The translations under genes and the position numbers were made by a program. The notes beneath the pieces were generated by a model. The model did no database searches. It was not told the origin of the DNA and was given only the letters and a program-made list of their open reading frames with translations. Of a stretch of 7,704 nt of DNA, positions 1 to 6,131 are shown piece after piece (positions within the stretch are counted from its first letter, which is position 1; every line of letters begins with the position of its first letter). The stretch comes from Gorillibacterium sp. (GTDB lineage Bacteria; Bacillota; Bacilli; Paenibacillales; NBRC-103111). The stretch covers positions 1 to 7,704 of the forward strand of contig JACMJI010000209.1 of NCBI GenBank assembly GCA_014380705.1, written 5' to 3'.

Positions 1-1
1 G

Positions 2-124
2 GACCTGGCTACCCGGAGAATGCGACAAAGCACCAAGATATCTGCTTATCTGGTCAAGCTTACAGGCATTATCTTTATTACTTTAGGTATAAAAGTGTTG
101 TCGTCGGTAAGGCCAGGGGGTTAG
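2..124 (+). CDS. C-terminal end of a LysE/RhtB-family amino acid exporter (partial)
   Basis: An open frame enters from the left edge and stops at TAG 122-124, leaving the last 40 residues of a protein. The visible tail has a basic stretch (TRRMRQSTK), then a hydrophobic helix with the pattern LVKLTGIIFITLGIKVL. This resembles the final transmembrane helix of LysE/RhtB-type translocators, which usually end with a short arginine-containing segment, a 'G-x-I-F-I-x-L-G-x-K' helix and a few polar residues. Members of that family export amino acids or small metabolites across the cytoplasmic membrane. Only the tail is available, so the family call rests on this one helix, and the substrate cannot be given. 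A terminator follows 25 bp later, which supports a genuine gene end here. Confidence 0.55.
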   Translation, partial: DLATRRMRQSTKISAYLVKLTGIIFITLGIKVLSSVRPGG

Positions 125-148
125 TGGTTCTTAATGCATAAAATCATG

Positions 149-177
149 AAAGTCCCGCATATGTGCAGGACTTTTTT
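149..177 (+). terminator. Rho-independent terminator after the LysE-like gene
   Basis: A 7-bp stem AAAGTCC/GGACTTT (149-155 with 168-174) encloses an inner GCA/TGC pair and a TATG loop, and runs directly into six T residues (172-177). It lies 25 bp after the stop at 124 and separates the exporter gene from the stress operon. Confidence 0.85.
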
Positions 178-239
178 GATTATGACTGAAGGTGCGAATG
201 ATATTCCCTTTTCCTACCTGTCCTCCGCAGTGGCTTTGT

Positions 240-310
240 ACCCGACTAAGGTCTAGTGTAAAAACCGCCGGGAGTCCGTTTTGACTAACGTTCATTTGGT
301 CTAGAATAAA
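240..310 (+). promoter_or_regulatory. Candidate promoter and LiaR-type operator of the lia/psp operon
   Basis: This is the last part of the 172-bp gap between the terminator and the first operon gene. A -35-like TTGACT (281-286) stands 15 bp before a -10-like TAGAAT (302-307); reading TTTGAC (280-285) instead gives a 16-bp spacer. Around it lie repeated elements: GACTAA at 244-249 and 283-288, GGTCTAG at 250-256 and 298-304, an ACT-N7-AGT inverted pair (245-257) and an AGTC-N6-GACT inverted pair (273-286) that overlaps the -35. LiaR/VraR-type regulators bind short imperfect inverted repeats just upstream of their promoters, and the sub-optimal spacer fits an activator-dependent promoter. The function as a LiaR site is inferred from position and symmetry. 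Confidence 0.5.
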
Positions 311-349
311 GACATGAACAAGAGATGAAATAGGAAAGGCGGTGATGAG

Positions 350-646
350 ATGAAACTGCAAGGCAAAAACGCATTTGCGCTTATTCTGATTGGATGTGGA
401 GCGCTCATTCTGCTCGGTAAGCTTGGACCTCTTCTAGGTTGGATCATGGGCCTGCTTATACCGATTGCACTCCTCGTATTCGGTTACATGGGTATCAAGA
501 ATGGGAAAAAGTTCATTGGTTCCGTTCTAATGGTACTTGGTGCACTTCTGTTATTTGGCAAAATGCTACCTTTGATTACTTTGATCGTGGCGGTCCTGTT
601 GATTGGGTATGGAATATCGATGTTTAGGAAGAAAAGGATTTATTAA
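350..646 (+). CDS. LiaI-like small membrane protein (LiaI/LiaF-type transmembrane region)
   Basis: This 98-residue, almost wholly hydrophobic protein has four predicted membrane helices (about residues 9-24, 29-49, 55-71 and 74-92), short basic ends and no large soluble part. Composition, length and first place in a Lia operon fit the LiaI/DUF5668-type membrane family; B. subtilis LiaI anchors the PspA homologue LiaH at the membrane under envelope stress. The two halves look duplicated: GALILLGKLGPL (17-28) matches GALLLFGKMLPL (64-75), and FGYMGIKNGKK (44-54) resembles IGYGISMFRKK (85-95). The ATG at 350 is preceded by AAGGCGGTG (336-344), a good ribosome binding site. The next gene starts 20 bp downstream, so the two are co-transcribed. 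Sequence identity to B. subtilis LiaI itself cannot be judged here, so no symbol is given. Confidence 0.75.
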   Translation: MKLQGKNAFALILIGCGALILLGKLGPLLGWIMGLLIPIALLVFGYMGIKNGKKFIGSVLMVLGALLLFGKMLPLITLIVAVLLIGYGISMFRKKRIY

Positions 647-666
647 TCGGAGATGGAGTTGAGATC

Positions 667-1479
667 ATGAGCATCTGGAATCGGATGAGGGATATAACGG
701 TTGCAACATTGAACGACCGACTTGAACAGTCGGAAGATCCCGTCCGCTTGATTGACGGATACCTCACCTCTTTGAGGGAACAGATACGCGAATCAGAAAG
801 ACTATATACACAATGCGCGTCACATGTTCAAGCGGTCCGGCAGCAATACTTATCCGCAAGGCAGATGAGAGAGAAACGTGAAGAGCAAGCCATACTTGCT
901 TTGCGAGCAGGAGAAGATGAAATTGCTCGCCTCGCATTACAGGATAAACTTCTTCAAGAAGACAAATGCTCTCAATACGGTCCTCTGTTTGAGGAAGGGC
1001 AACAAACGCTGGCCGATCTTGAACAACAGCTAAGGCAGATGAAAACCGACTTTGATGAAGTGGCAGCAAGACGAAGCTACTACCAAGCGAGAATGGAATC
1101 CATCCGATTGCAGAACAGACTGAATGAACGGGTCAATGGAATGGGTGGTAATTTGGCGCCGCGAGCTTTCCAGAGACTAGATGAGCGCATTTCTGATATG
1201 GAATTAGAATCCCGCACGCTACGTGATGTGCGCCGCTCGACATCTGACTATTCAAGCGGTGGTTATGGAAGTGGCATTCGGGATGATAAGTTAGAATATG
1301 AAATGAATAAGCTGCGAATGAAGCTTGAAGACAAACGCGGTAAGCTAGAAGAGAAGTTAGTAGAAAAACGAATCAAGCTGGAAGAAAAACTGGATGATAC
1401 CCGCGTTAAGTTAGAGGAAAAGCTGGATGAACAGCTTTCTAAACTAAAAAGTGTGCATAATTCGGATCAAACATCTTAA
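667..1479 (+). CDS. PspA/IM30-family protein with C-terminal hendecad repeats
   Basis: This 270-residue protein belongs to the PspA/IM30 (ESCRT-III-like) family, which assembles on the inner membrane surface during stress. It begins with the amphipathic helix typical of the family (MSIWNRMRDI), has the EDP motif at 23-25, long charged helices through about residue 155, and the family 'AFQRLDERI' segment (167-175). After a Ser/Gly-rich linker (191-203) it ends in a highly charged tail of four 11-residue units (215-258), each opening KL-x-x-KL, followed by KLK. Ordinary PspA proteins are about 220-230 residues, so the tail is an extension. Two cysteines (50 and 101) are present. GGAG at 655-658 gives a sound start at ATG 667. 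It differs clearly from the second PspA protein in this operon and may form mixed assemblies with it (inference). Confidence 0.9.
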   Translation: MSIWNRMRDITVATLNDRLEQSEDPVRLIDGYLTSLREQIRESERLYTQCASHVQAVRQQYLSARQMREKREEQAILALRAGEDEIARLALQDKLLQEDKCSQYGPLFEEGQQTLADLEQQLRQMKTDFDEVAARRSYYQARMESIRLQNRLNERVNGMGGNLAPRAFQRLDERISDMELESRTLRDVRRSTSDYSSGGYGSGIRDDKLEYEMNKLRMKLEDKRGKLEEKLVEKRIKLEEKLDDTRVKLEEKLDEQLSKLKSVHNSDQTS

Positions 1480-1507
1480 TGCTGAATAAGGAAGGCTGGG
1501 ACAAAAC

Positions 1508-1969
1508 ATGAATAAACTGTACCGGTCCAGAAGGGACAAAAAGGTAGCTGGACTGTGCGGCGGGTTAGCGCAATGGCTAAATATTGATGCAACGCTGCTG
1601 CGCGTCGTCGTCATAGTAACAGCAATATTCTCCTTCGGCACTGTCCTCTTCTTTTACATTGTCGCCAGTCTGGTTATTCCGAAGGAGCCTATCTCTGAGC
1701 CCCCCTTCTATCCTGGCGGACCGTTCACGAATAACGGTTATGGAACAGGACAACAAACGAATAATGGCGGTTTTGGTTATGGAAGCCAAGGTCAATCCAT
1801 CTATGGCAACAGCGTGCACCGTGGAAGTGAAGCTCCGAAACCACCTAGAGCGGAACCCTCTCGGGATGAGCTGGATGAAATGATGAAGGAAGTCGAGAAG
1901 AAGGCACTACGCAAGGAAATAGATGATCTTCGTGAAAAATTATCGAAATATGAAAAAGGAGATGTTTAA
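1508..1969 (+). CDS. pspC: PspC-domain membrane protein with long linker and C-terminal coiled coil
   Basis: Residues 1-58 form a PspC domain: a basic N-terminus ([20 protein letters not shown]), an amphipathic stretch with LNIDATLLR, and one strong membrane helix (about 33-57) ending in VIPKEP. Next comes a linker of about 55 residues rich in Gly, Asn, Gln, Tyr and Pro (63-118) with repeated NNG and GYG units, then a charged helix (119-149) likely to form a coiled coil. PspC proteins sit in the inner membrane, and in proteobacteria they bind PspA; the extra C-terminal helix offers an obvious contact for the PspA-type proteins encoded on either side. AAGGAAGG (1488-1495) precedes the ATG with a rather long 12-nt gap. 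The stop lies 2 bp before the next start, and that gene's ribosome site is inside this coding region, so translation is probably coupled. Confidence 0.88.
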   Translation: MNKLYRSRRDKKVAGLCGGLAQWLNIDATLLRVVVIVTAIFSFGTVLFFYIVASLVIPKEPISEPPFYPGGPFTNNGYGTGQQTNNGGFGYGSQGQSIYGNSVHRGSEAPKPPRAEPSRDELDEMMKEVEKKALRKEIDDLREKLSKYEKGDV

Positions 1970-1971
1970 CA

Positions 1972-2670
1972 ATGGGAGTATTTACAAGATTAAAAGATAT
2001 GACACGCGCATCGATCAATGAGGTTCTCGATAAAGTAGAAGATCCAATCGTTATGCTCAATCAATATCTGCGTGACATGGAAGAAGAAATTGCACAAGCA
2101 GAAGTTACGGTTGCGAAACAAATTGCTAGCGAGCGCAAGCTGCAGCAGCAACTGAAGGAGTCCGAAAAGCTCGTTGCTGATCGGGAAGCTCAAGCCTTAA
2201 ATGCTATGAGAAATGATCAGGAAGCTTCAGCACGCCAAGCCCTTGAAGAAAAGCTGTACTATGAGCAAAAAGTGTCCGATTACACTGGACTACATGCTCA
2301 AGCGAAAATTCAGGCGGACGAAATTCTTAAGCAGCTTCATGAAATGAAGGATGAATTCTACAAAATGCGCAATAAGCGTAATGAACTGATCTCCCGTGCA
2401 CAATTAGCTTCAGCTAAGAAGCAAATGGCTCAGGTGACGAACAGCGTTACTCTCGGCGGTGGCAATGCATCACGTGGCTTCCAACGTATGGAGGAGAAGA
2501 TCGTGGAGCTTGAGGTTCAAGCTGAAGTATCACGTATGCCTTATGGACCTTCGTCTACGTCCAGTATTCCGGTTACGGCCGCTGATGCCGTCAAACGGGA
2601 GCGCGTAGAAGAACAATTGCTTAAATTGAAAGAAAAACTGGGAACAAAAACCGATTCAGAAGGTCTCTAA
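1972..2670 (+). CDS. PspA/IM30-family protein, LiaH-like
   Basis: A canonical-length PspA/IM30 protein of 232 residues. It shows the N-terminal amphipathic helix ([20 protein letters not shown]), the EDP motif (23-25), long coiled-coil helices through about residue 155, a Gly-rich turn (161-164), and the 'GFQRMEEKI' segment (169-177) before a Ser/Thr/Pro linker and a final short helix (206-223). In the Lia system such a protein (LiaH) is the main stress product: it is recruited to the membrane by LiaI and forms large oligomers that protect against antibiotics acting on cell-wall lipid intermediates. AAGGAG at 1956-1961 supports ATG 1972. Compared with the first PspA protein it lacks the 11-residue repeats. 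Which of the two does the LiaH job is not decided by sequence alone, though this one is closer to standard length and form. Confidence 0.9.
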   Translation: MGVFTRLKDMTRASINEVLDKVEDPIVMLNQYLRDMEEEIAQAEVTVAKQIASERKLQQQLKESEKLVADREAQALNAMRNDQEASARQALEEKLYYEQKVSDYTGLHAQAKIQADEILKQLHEMKDEFYKMRNKRNELISRAQLASAKKQMAQVTNSVTLGGGNASRGFQRMEEKIVELEVQAEVSRMPYGPSSTSSIPVTAADAVKRERVEEQLLKLKEKLGTKTDSEGL

Positions 2671-2721
2671 AATAAAATAAGGCTTTAACGGCCTAAGGCA
2701 TTATGATATGCTGATTTGGAT

Positions 2722-2757
2722 AAGCCATAGGGCGGAACTCAAGCCTCTATGGCTTTT
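2722..2757 (+). terminator. Hairpin between pspA2 and liaF (likely attenuator)
   Basis: A perfect 9-bp stem AAGCCATAG/CTATGGCTT (2722-2730 with 2747-2755), extended by GGC/GCC, ends in only four T residues. The short T-run suggests partial termination. A hairpin in the same place after liaH in B. subtilis keeps most transcripts to the effector genes while some read through into liaFSR; the same role is inferred here. Confidence 0.6.
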
Positions 2758-2809
2758 GGGCGGAAAGCAACTTTCAAAGAGCAGAGTTTCCCTCGACAGG
2801 AGGTGCGGT

Positions 2810-3469
2810 ATGGAACAACCTAACAAGCACAGTCAGAAGAATACGTATCTTGTCTTGGGCGTAGCGGGCTTATTTATTTTTTTCGACCACTTCATTGGTG
2901 CTTGGAAGCTGGTAGCTCTTCTGCTTGTCCTATACGGTATTTACCTTATTCGCTCCGGCACTGAAAAAAAAGGATACTTCTTGGTGATTGCTGCCGCCTT
3001 CTTTCTGGCAGGAGGGCCATTTGCCATTATTATAATTGTCGTCCTGATCTCTCTCTTGCTTTTCTATCGAAATTCAAAGCAGCTTCACCGTAACGTCGAA
3101 TATTCTCTTCGAGAGAGTTTTATTGGCAGTATCCGATATGATACGGAGCCTTGGGTACTGAGGGATATGTCCATCTGGCATGCAGTCGGTGAGATGCGTA
3201 TAGACTTCTCTCTAGCTATTCCAGAGACCAAGGAAGTAACCGTCATCCTTCAGGGAATCGTTGGCAGCTTGCATATCGTTATTCCTGAAGATATGGCATT
3301 CTCCATTGAAGGAACGGTTTATGCAGGTGTTTTAAATGTTGGTGGTTCTAAGCGAGAGGGCATTAACAACAAAGTGGTCTGGCAATCCCCGCAATATGAT
3401 CAAGCAGGGATGAAAGTGAAACTAATCGTTACCTATCTCGTAGGAGAAGTGAGTATTAAGACAATATAA
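2810..3469 (+). CDS. liaF: LiaF-like negative regulator of the LiaRS two-component system
   Basis: The protein (219 residues) has a membrane N-terminal half with four hydrophobic segments (about 12-27, 31-47, 55-68, 69-86) and a soluble C-terminal domain (about 100-219). The latter has the repeating beta-strand pattern of the LiaF C-terminal family: SFIGSIRYD, WVLRDMSIWHAVGEMRIDFS, GIVGSLHIVIPED, YAGVLNVGG and the closing VGEVSIKTI. LiaF in Firmicutes holds the LiaS kinase in its inactive state at the membrane until envelope damage occurs. The open frame extends back to 2708, but ATG 2810 is chosen because AGGAGGTG (2798-2805) lies directly before it, and the upstream part overlaps the hairpin and adds no domain. 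The kinase gene follows 80 bp later. No liaG-like gene is found between the PspA gene and this one. Confidence 0.85.
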   Translation: MEQPNKHSQKNTYLVLGVAGLFIFFDHFIGAWKLVALLLVLYGIYLIRSGTEKKGYFLVIAAAFFLAGGPFAIIIIVVLISLLLFYRNSKQLHRNVEYSLRESFIGSIRYDTEPWVLRDMSIWHAVGEMRIDFSLAIPETKEVTVILQGIVGSLHIVIPEDMAFSIEGTVYAGVLNVGGSKREGINNKVVWQSPQYDQAGMKVKLIVTYLVGEVSIKTI

Positions 3470-3488
3470 AATGAACAATATTAATCTT

Positions 3489-3525
3489 AGAGGAAGGGCA
3501 GCGGTTAAACGGTGCTCTTTTCTCT
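3489..3525 (+). other. RNA hairpin between liaF and liaS
   Basis: In the 80-bp gap, AGAGGAAGGGCA (3489-3500) can pair with TGCTCTTTTCTCT (3513-3525), using several G-U pairs and one bulge, around a 12-nt loop. There is no T-run after it, so it is more likely an mRNA stability or processing structure than a terminator. Folding was judged by eye only. Confidence 0.3.
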
Positions 3526-3549
3526 AGCATATCGAAAGGAGGGGGATTC

Positions 3550-4608
3550 GTGAGTAAACGATTGACCGGTATGGTTTGGCGAAGTATGGCAGAATCTATT
3601 TTGGTCAGTTTCCTTCTTTTTGGTGTGATTATTTATTTTCTGCATACATATGGCTATGTCAGAACGTTTGATTCCTGGCAGGAAGGAATCAAGCTCAGTC
3701 TGATGCTGCTGGGAACGGTATTTATCATTGGTCTATTCTATGGGTATTGGAATGGAACGCGTACAGCCCGGCGCCTAGAACAACTTGGCGATACGATGCG
3801 CTCATTAGAAAAAGGGAATTTATCTCGTAGCGTTCCACCCATGGGCGCCGATGAAATAGGCCAGCTAGGCGAGCAGCTCAATCGAATTGGTAAGAAGTGG
3901 GAGGAGCAAGTATCCTCTCTGCAACGGTTGTCTAACAATAATGCTCAGTTGGCAGAGAAAGCACGCTATTCAGCCATTATGGAAGAACGACAAAGGCTTG
4001 CTCGAGATCTGCATGATGCGGTAAGCCAGCAGCTATTTGCCATTTCTATGACAGCTACGGCGGTTGGTCGGACCTTTTCAAGGGATATCGATAAGGCTTC
4101 GCGTCAAGTCCATCTCATTGAAGAAATGGCATCCGTCGCACAATCGGAGATGAGAGCGCTCCTGCTACATCTCCGTCCTGTCCATCTGGAGGGCAAACGA
4201 CTTGCTCACGGACTGCGTGATTTGATCAAGGAGCTCCAAACGAAGGTTCAGGTAGATATATCCCTTGAGATGGATGAAGATCTGCAGCTGCAAAAAGGGA
4301 TTGAGGATCATTTATTCCGAATCGTTCAAGAGGCATTATCCAATGCCCTACGGCATTCAAAGGCTGCTCAGCTTGAAATCCGGCTCTTGGTTTCCGGAGA
4401 TAGTATTCGATTAACGGTTCGCGATAATGGGGTCGGTTTTGAGCTGGATGAGAAGAAGCATGCGTCGTATGGACTGGTATCCATTCGCGAACGGGTTACT
4501 GAACTGGGTGGCTTCCTGAATATTGTAACGGCTCCGGGAATGGGGACGCGGATGGAAATTCGTATTCCGCTTACGGTTGAAACGAAAGGGGAAGAGGTAA
4601 GTGGATAA
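3550..4608 (+). CDS. liaS: LiaS-type sensor histidine kinase
   Basis: A 352-residue NarL-class histidine kinase. Two membrane helices (about 14-32 and 48-66) are separated by an extracellular loop of only about 15 residues, the layout of intramembrane-sensing kinases that take their signal from a partner protein. A HAMP region (about 68-120) and a linker helix lead to the HisKA_3 dimerisation domain, whose EERQRLARDLHD motif places the phospho-accepting histidine at residue 155. The ATPase domain has the N box (E261, N265, H269), the DNGVGF box (292-297), the YGLVSIRERV segment (307-316) and the GMGTRM turn (330-335), so it appears fully active. The start is GTG 3550 behind AAAGGAGGGGG (3535-3545). 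It overlaps the response-regulator gene by 8 bp, and LiaF next to it is the expected inhibitor. Confidence 0.92.
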   Translation: MSKRLTGMVWRSMAESILVSFLLFGVIIYFLHTYGYVRTFDSWQEGIKLSLMLLGTVFIIGLFYGYWNGTRTARRLEQLGDTMRSLEKGNLSRSVPPMGADEIGQLGEQLNRIGKKWEEQVSSLQRLSNNNAQLAEKARYSAIMEERQRLARDLHDAVSQQLFAISMTATAVGRTFSRDIDKASRQVHLIEEMASVAQSEMRALLLHLRPVHLEGKRLAHGLRDLIKELQTKVQVDISLEMDEDLQLQKGIEDHLFRIVQEALSNALRHSKAAQLEIRLLVSGDSIRLTVRDNGVGFELDEKKHASYGLVSIRERVTELGGFLNIVTAPGMGTRMEIRIPLTVETKGEEVSG

Positions 4609-5284
4609 AGCCATGATAGACTGTGCTGATAATTCTGAGGAAATTCCAATAAAGGTGCTTCTGGTTGATGATCATGAGATGGTCCGTATCGGGCTTGCAG
4701 CCGTGCTTAGTACAGAGGATGGCATTGAAGTTATTGGGGAAGCCAGTAATGGTAATGATGGAATCCGACTGGCGGCGGAATATAAGCCGGACGTCGTATT
4801 GATGGATTTGGTGATGGATGGAATGAACGGGATCGAGGCTACGCGTCAGGTTATCAGCATCTGTCCGGATTGTAAGGTAATTGTACTTACTAGCTATCTT
4901 GATGATGAGATGATGTATCCTGTTATTGAAGCGGGTGCCTTCAGCTACCTTCTGAAGACTTCACGTGCATCGGAAATTGCTGACGCGATTCGTTCTGCAG
5001 CCAAAGGGCGGCCAACCATTGAGGCTCAGGTTGCCTCTAAGATGATGAATCGTTTCCGTCAGCCGAAGCGGGAGGCTGCACCTCACGATGAGCTGACAGA
5101 TCGCGAGATGGAGGTTTTACGACTGATCGCTTCTGGGAAATCCAATCAGGAGGCGGCTGACGAGCTGTACATCGGGATTAAGACAGTGAAGTTTCATGTC
5201 ACGAATATTCTTGCTAAGCTAGGTGTAGAGGATCGGACACAAGCGGCGATTTATGCCATAAAGCAAGGATTAATGGAAGATTAG
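4601..5284 (+). CDS. liaR: LiaR-type response regulator (NarL/FixJ family)
   Basis: This 227-residue protein has a receiver domain (about 17-135) with the acidic pair D23/D24, phospho-acceptor D69 in VLMDLVMDG, T97 and K119. A linker follows, then a LuxR-type helix-turn-helix domain (164-227) with LTDREMEVLRLIASGKSNQE and the recognition region IGIKTVKFHVTNILAKLGV. Phosphorylated by the adjoining kinase, it should activate the operon's own promoter and perhaps others. The GTG at 4601 overlaps the end of liaS; an ATG four codons later (4613) is an alternative start and would remove only MDKA. GAAGAGG just before the GTG can serve as ribosome site. The receiver proper begins only at about residue 17, so either start leaves a short N-terminal extension. 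It is the last gene of the operon and a terminator follows. Confidence 0.92.
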   Translation: MDKAMIDCADNSEEIPIKVLLVDDHEMVRIGLAAVLSTEDGIEVIGEASNGNDGIRLAAEYKPDVVLMDLVMDGMNGIEATRQVISICPDCKVIVLTSYLDDEMMYPVIEAGAFSYLLKTSRASEIADAIRSAAKGRPTIEAQVASKMMNRFRQPKREAAPHDELTDREMEVLRLIASGKSNQEAADELYIGIKTVKFHVTNILAKLGVEDRTQAAIYAIKQGLMED

Positions 5285-5346
5285 CATGTTTATGTTCATG
5301 TTTCGCCAATTATTGGAGGCACCCATAAGTTATAAACGTCATAAGT

Positions 5347-5383
5347 AAAGCCCCTATCGGTATAACTGATAAGGGCTTTTGTT
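5347..5383 (+). terminator. Terminator at the end of the lia operon
   Basis: AAAGCCCCTATCGGT (5347-5361) pairs with ACTGATAAGGGCTTT (5365-5379), with one C-A mismatch and one G-T pair, around a 3-nt loop, and ends in TTTTGTT. It lies 62 bp after the liaR stop. On the opposite strand the tail is only TTTAC, so it may act weakly for the convergent sdpI transcript as well. Confidence 0.85.
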
Positions 5384-5480
5384 AATACGAATAGCTGGAT
5401 CCAAAGATGAATCCTATTACTGCTAATCTAAACTTGAAAACTGTTTTATCCGCTGCTATTCATTCTTGGTTATTCGCTTA

Positions 5481-6131
5481 TCAGTTAGACTTTGAAATGC
5501 GCCACGAATAGATAATGGGGAAGGCAACTGCAACTGTAATAACAGCACAGAAAACCACTACACCCCAAGCGTTTGGTAGAAAACCACCAGCTATCATGAC
5601 AAAACCCGAAGCTAACCAGACCGGACCACTCACCCGGTGGGTTCTTCTCCATACCTCAGAGTCTGCCATAGTCCAGGGCGTACGAATACCGATAAAGTAA
5701 TTGCTTTTAATTTGTGGAAAGTAGTTGCCCATAATAATAAACATCAGACCTAATAGAGTGAGGACGATTTTATTGATGGAAACCTGCTGGCCAAGCCCTG
5801 TTAGGACTGTGATTACCAGGATGCTGTCAAGGAAAATGGCCAAGGATAACCGGATCATGCCAAAGGCATTCTCGAAGGCGGGATAATTGGCTTTCTTGGG
5901 GTCTAGCTTGCGTAAAACACCTAAAAGAAGCGGGAGAATCAAACCCATTGCCGCAAGCAAGCCTAGTGTGAAGTCTTTACTATCATAACGGTCTACCTTA
6001 CCATTGATTCCAAAATGGGCAGGAATTTTATCGGGTAATTCATGATAATGATATAACGCGAAGCTAATAGCCATTATACCTAATACAACAATCACCGTAT
6101 CCTGCCACTTCCAACCAAAGCGTTTCATCAT
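5481..6131 (-). CDS. sdpI: SdpI-family membrane protein
   Basis: A 216-residue protein with about six membrane helices (near 12-28, 55-73, 93-112, 120-136, 168-184 and 188-208). The N-terminal third carries the DUF1648 pattern, with ELPDKIPAHFGINGKVDRYDSK just after the first helix. The second half has the SdpI signature GNYFPQIKSNYFIGIRTPWT (135-154), followed by W161, THR (164-166) and SGPVW. In B. subtilis SdpI is both the immunity protein for the SDP killing peptide and the sensor that draws the repressor SdpR to the membrane. No sdpABC toxin genes are visible in this window, so here it may respond to another membrane-active agent (inference). Its ATG overlaps the stop of the repressor gene by 4 bp, with AAGGAGG at 6148-6142 as ribosome site. 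Confidence 0.9.
   Translation of the reverse strand: MMKRFGWKWQDTVIVVLGIMAISFALYHYHELPDKIPAHFGINGKVDRYDSKDFTLGLLAAMGLILPLLLGVLRKLDPKKANYPAFENAFGMIRLSLAIFLDSILVITVLTGLGQQVSINKIVLTLLGLMFIIMGNYFPQIKSNYFIGIRTPWTMADSEVWRRTHRVSGPVWLASGFVMIAGGFLPNAWGVVVFCAVITVAVAFPIIYSWRISKSN

Noticed and set aside
131..361. 76-residue open frame on the - strand before the LiaI-like gene
   Set aside because: It runs across the terminator and the candidate promoter region, has no ribosome site and resembles no known protein pattern.
764..1069. 101-residue open frame on the - strand inside the first PspA gene
   Set aside because: It is antisense to a well-supported coding region whose translation shows clear family motifs; it has no features of its own.
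1309..1449. 33-bp tandem repeats considered as a CRISPR-like or mobile repeat
   Set aside because: The units are in frame, degenerate at the DNA level and kept as a protein pattern, so they are coding hendecad repeats without spacers.
2679..2707. Possible promoter with TATGAT (2702-2707) as -10 before liaF
   Set aside because: The -35 position reads AAGGCT, which is far from consensus, and the hairpin lies directly downstream.
2708..2809. 34-residue upstream extension of the LiaF-like protein
   Set aside because: It overlaps the hairpin at 2722-2757 and lacks a ribosome site, while ATG 2810 follows a perfect AGGAGGTG.
5324..5346. CATAAGT direct repeat 16 bp apart after liaR
   Set aside because: Seven-base repeats in AT-rich sequence are expected by chance, and no gene start is nearby for a regulator to act on.
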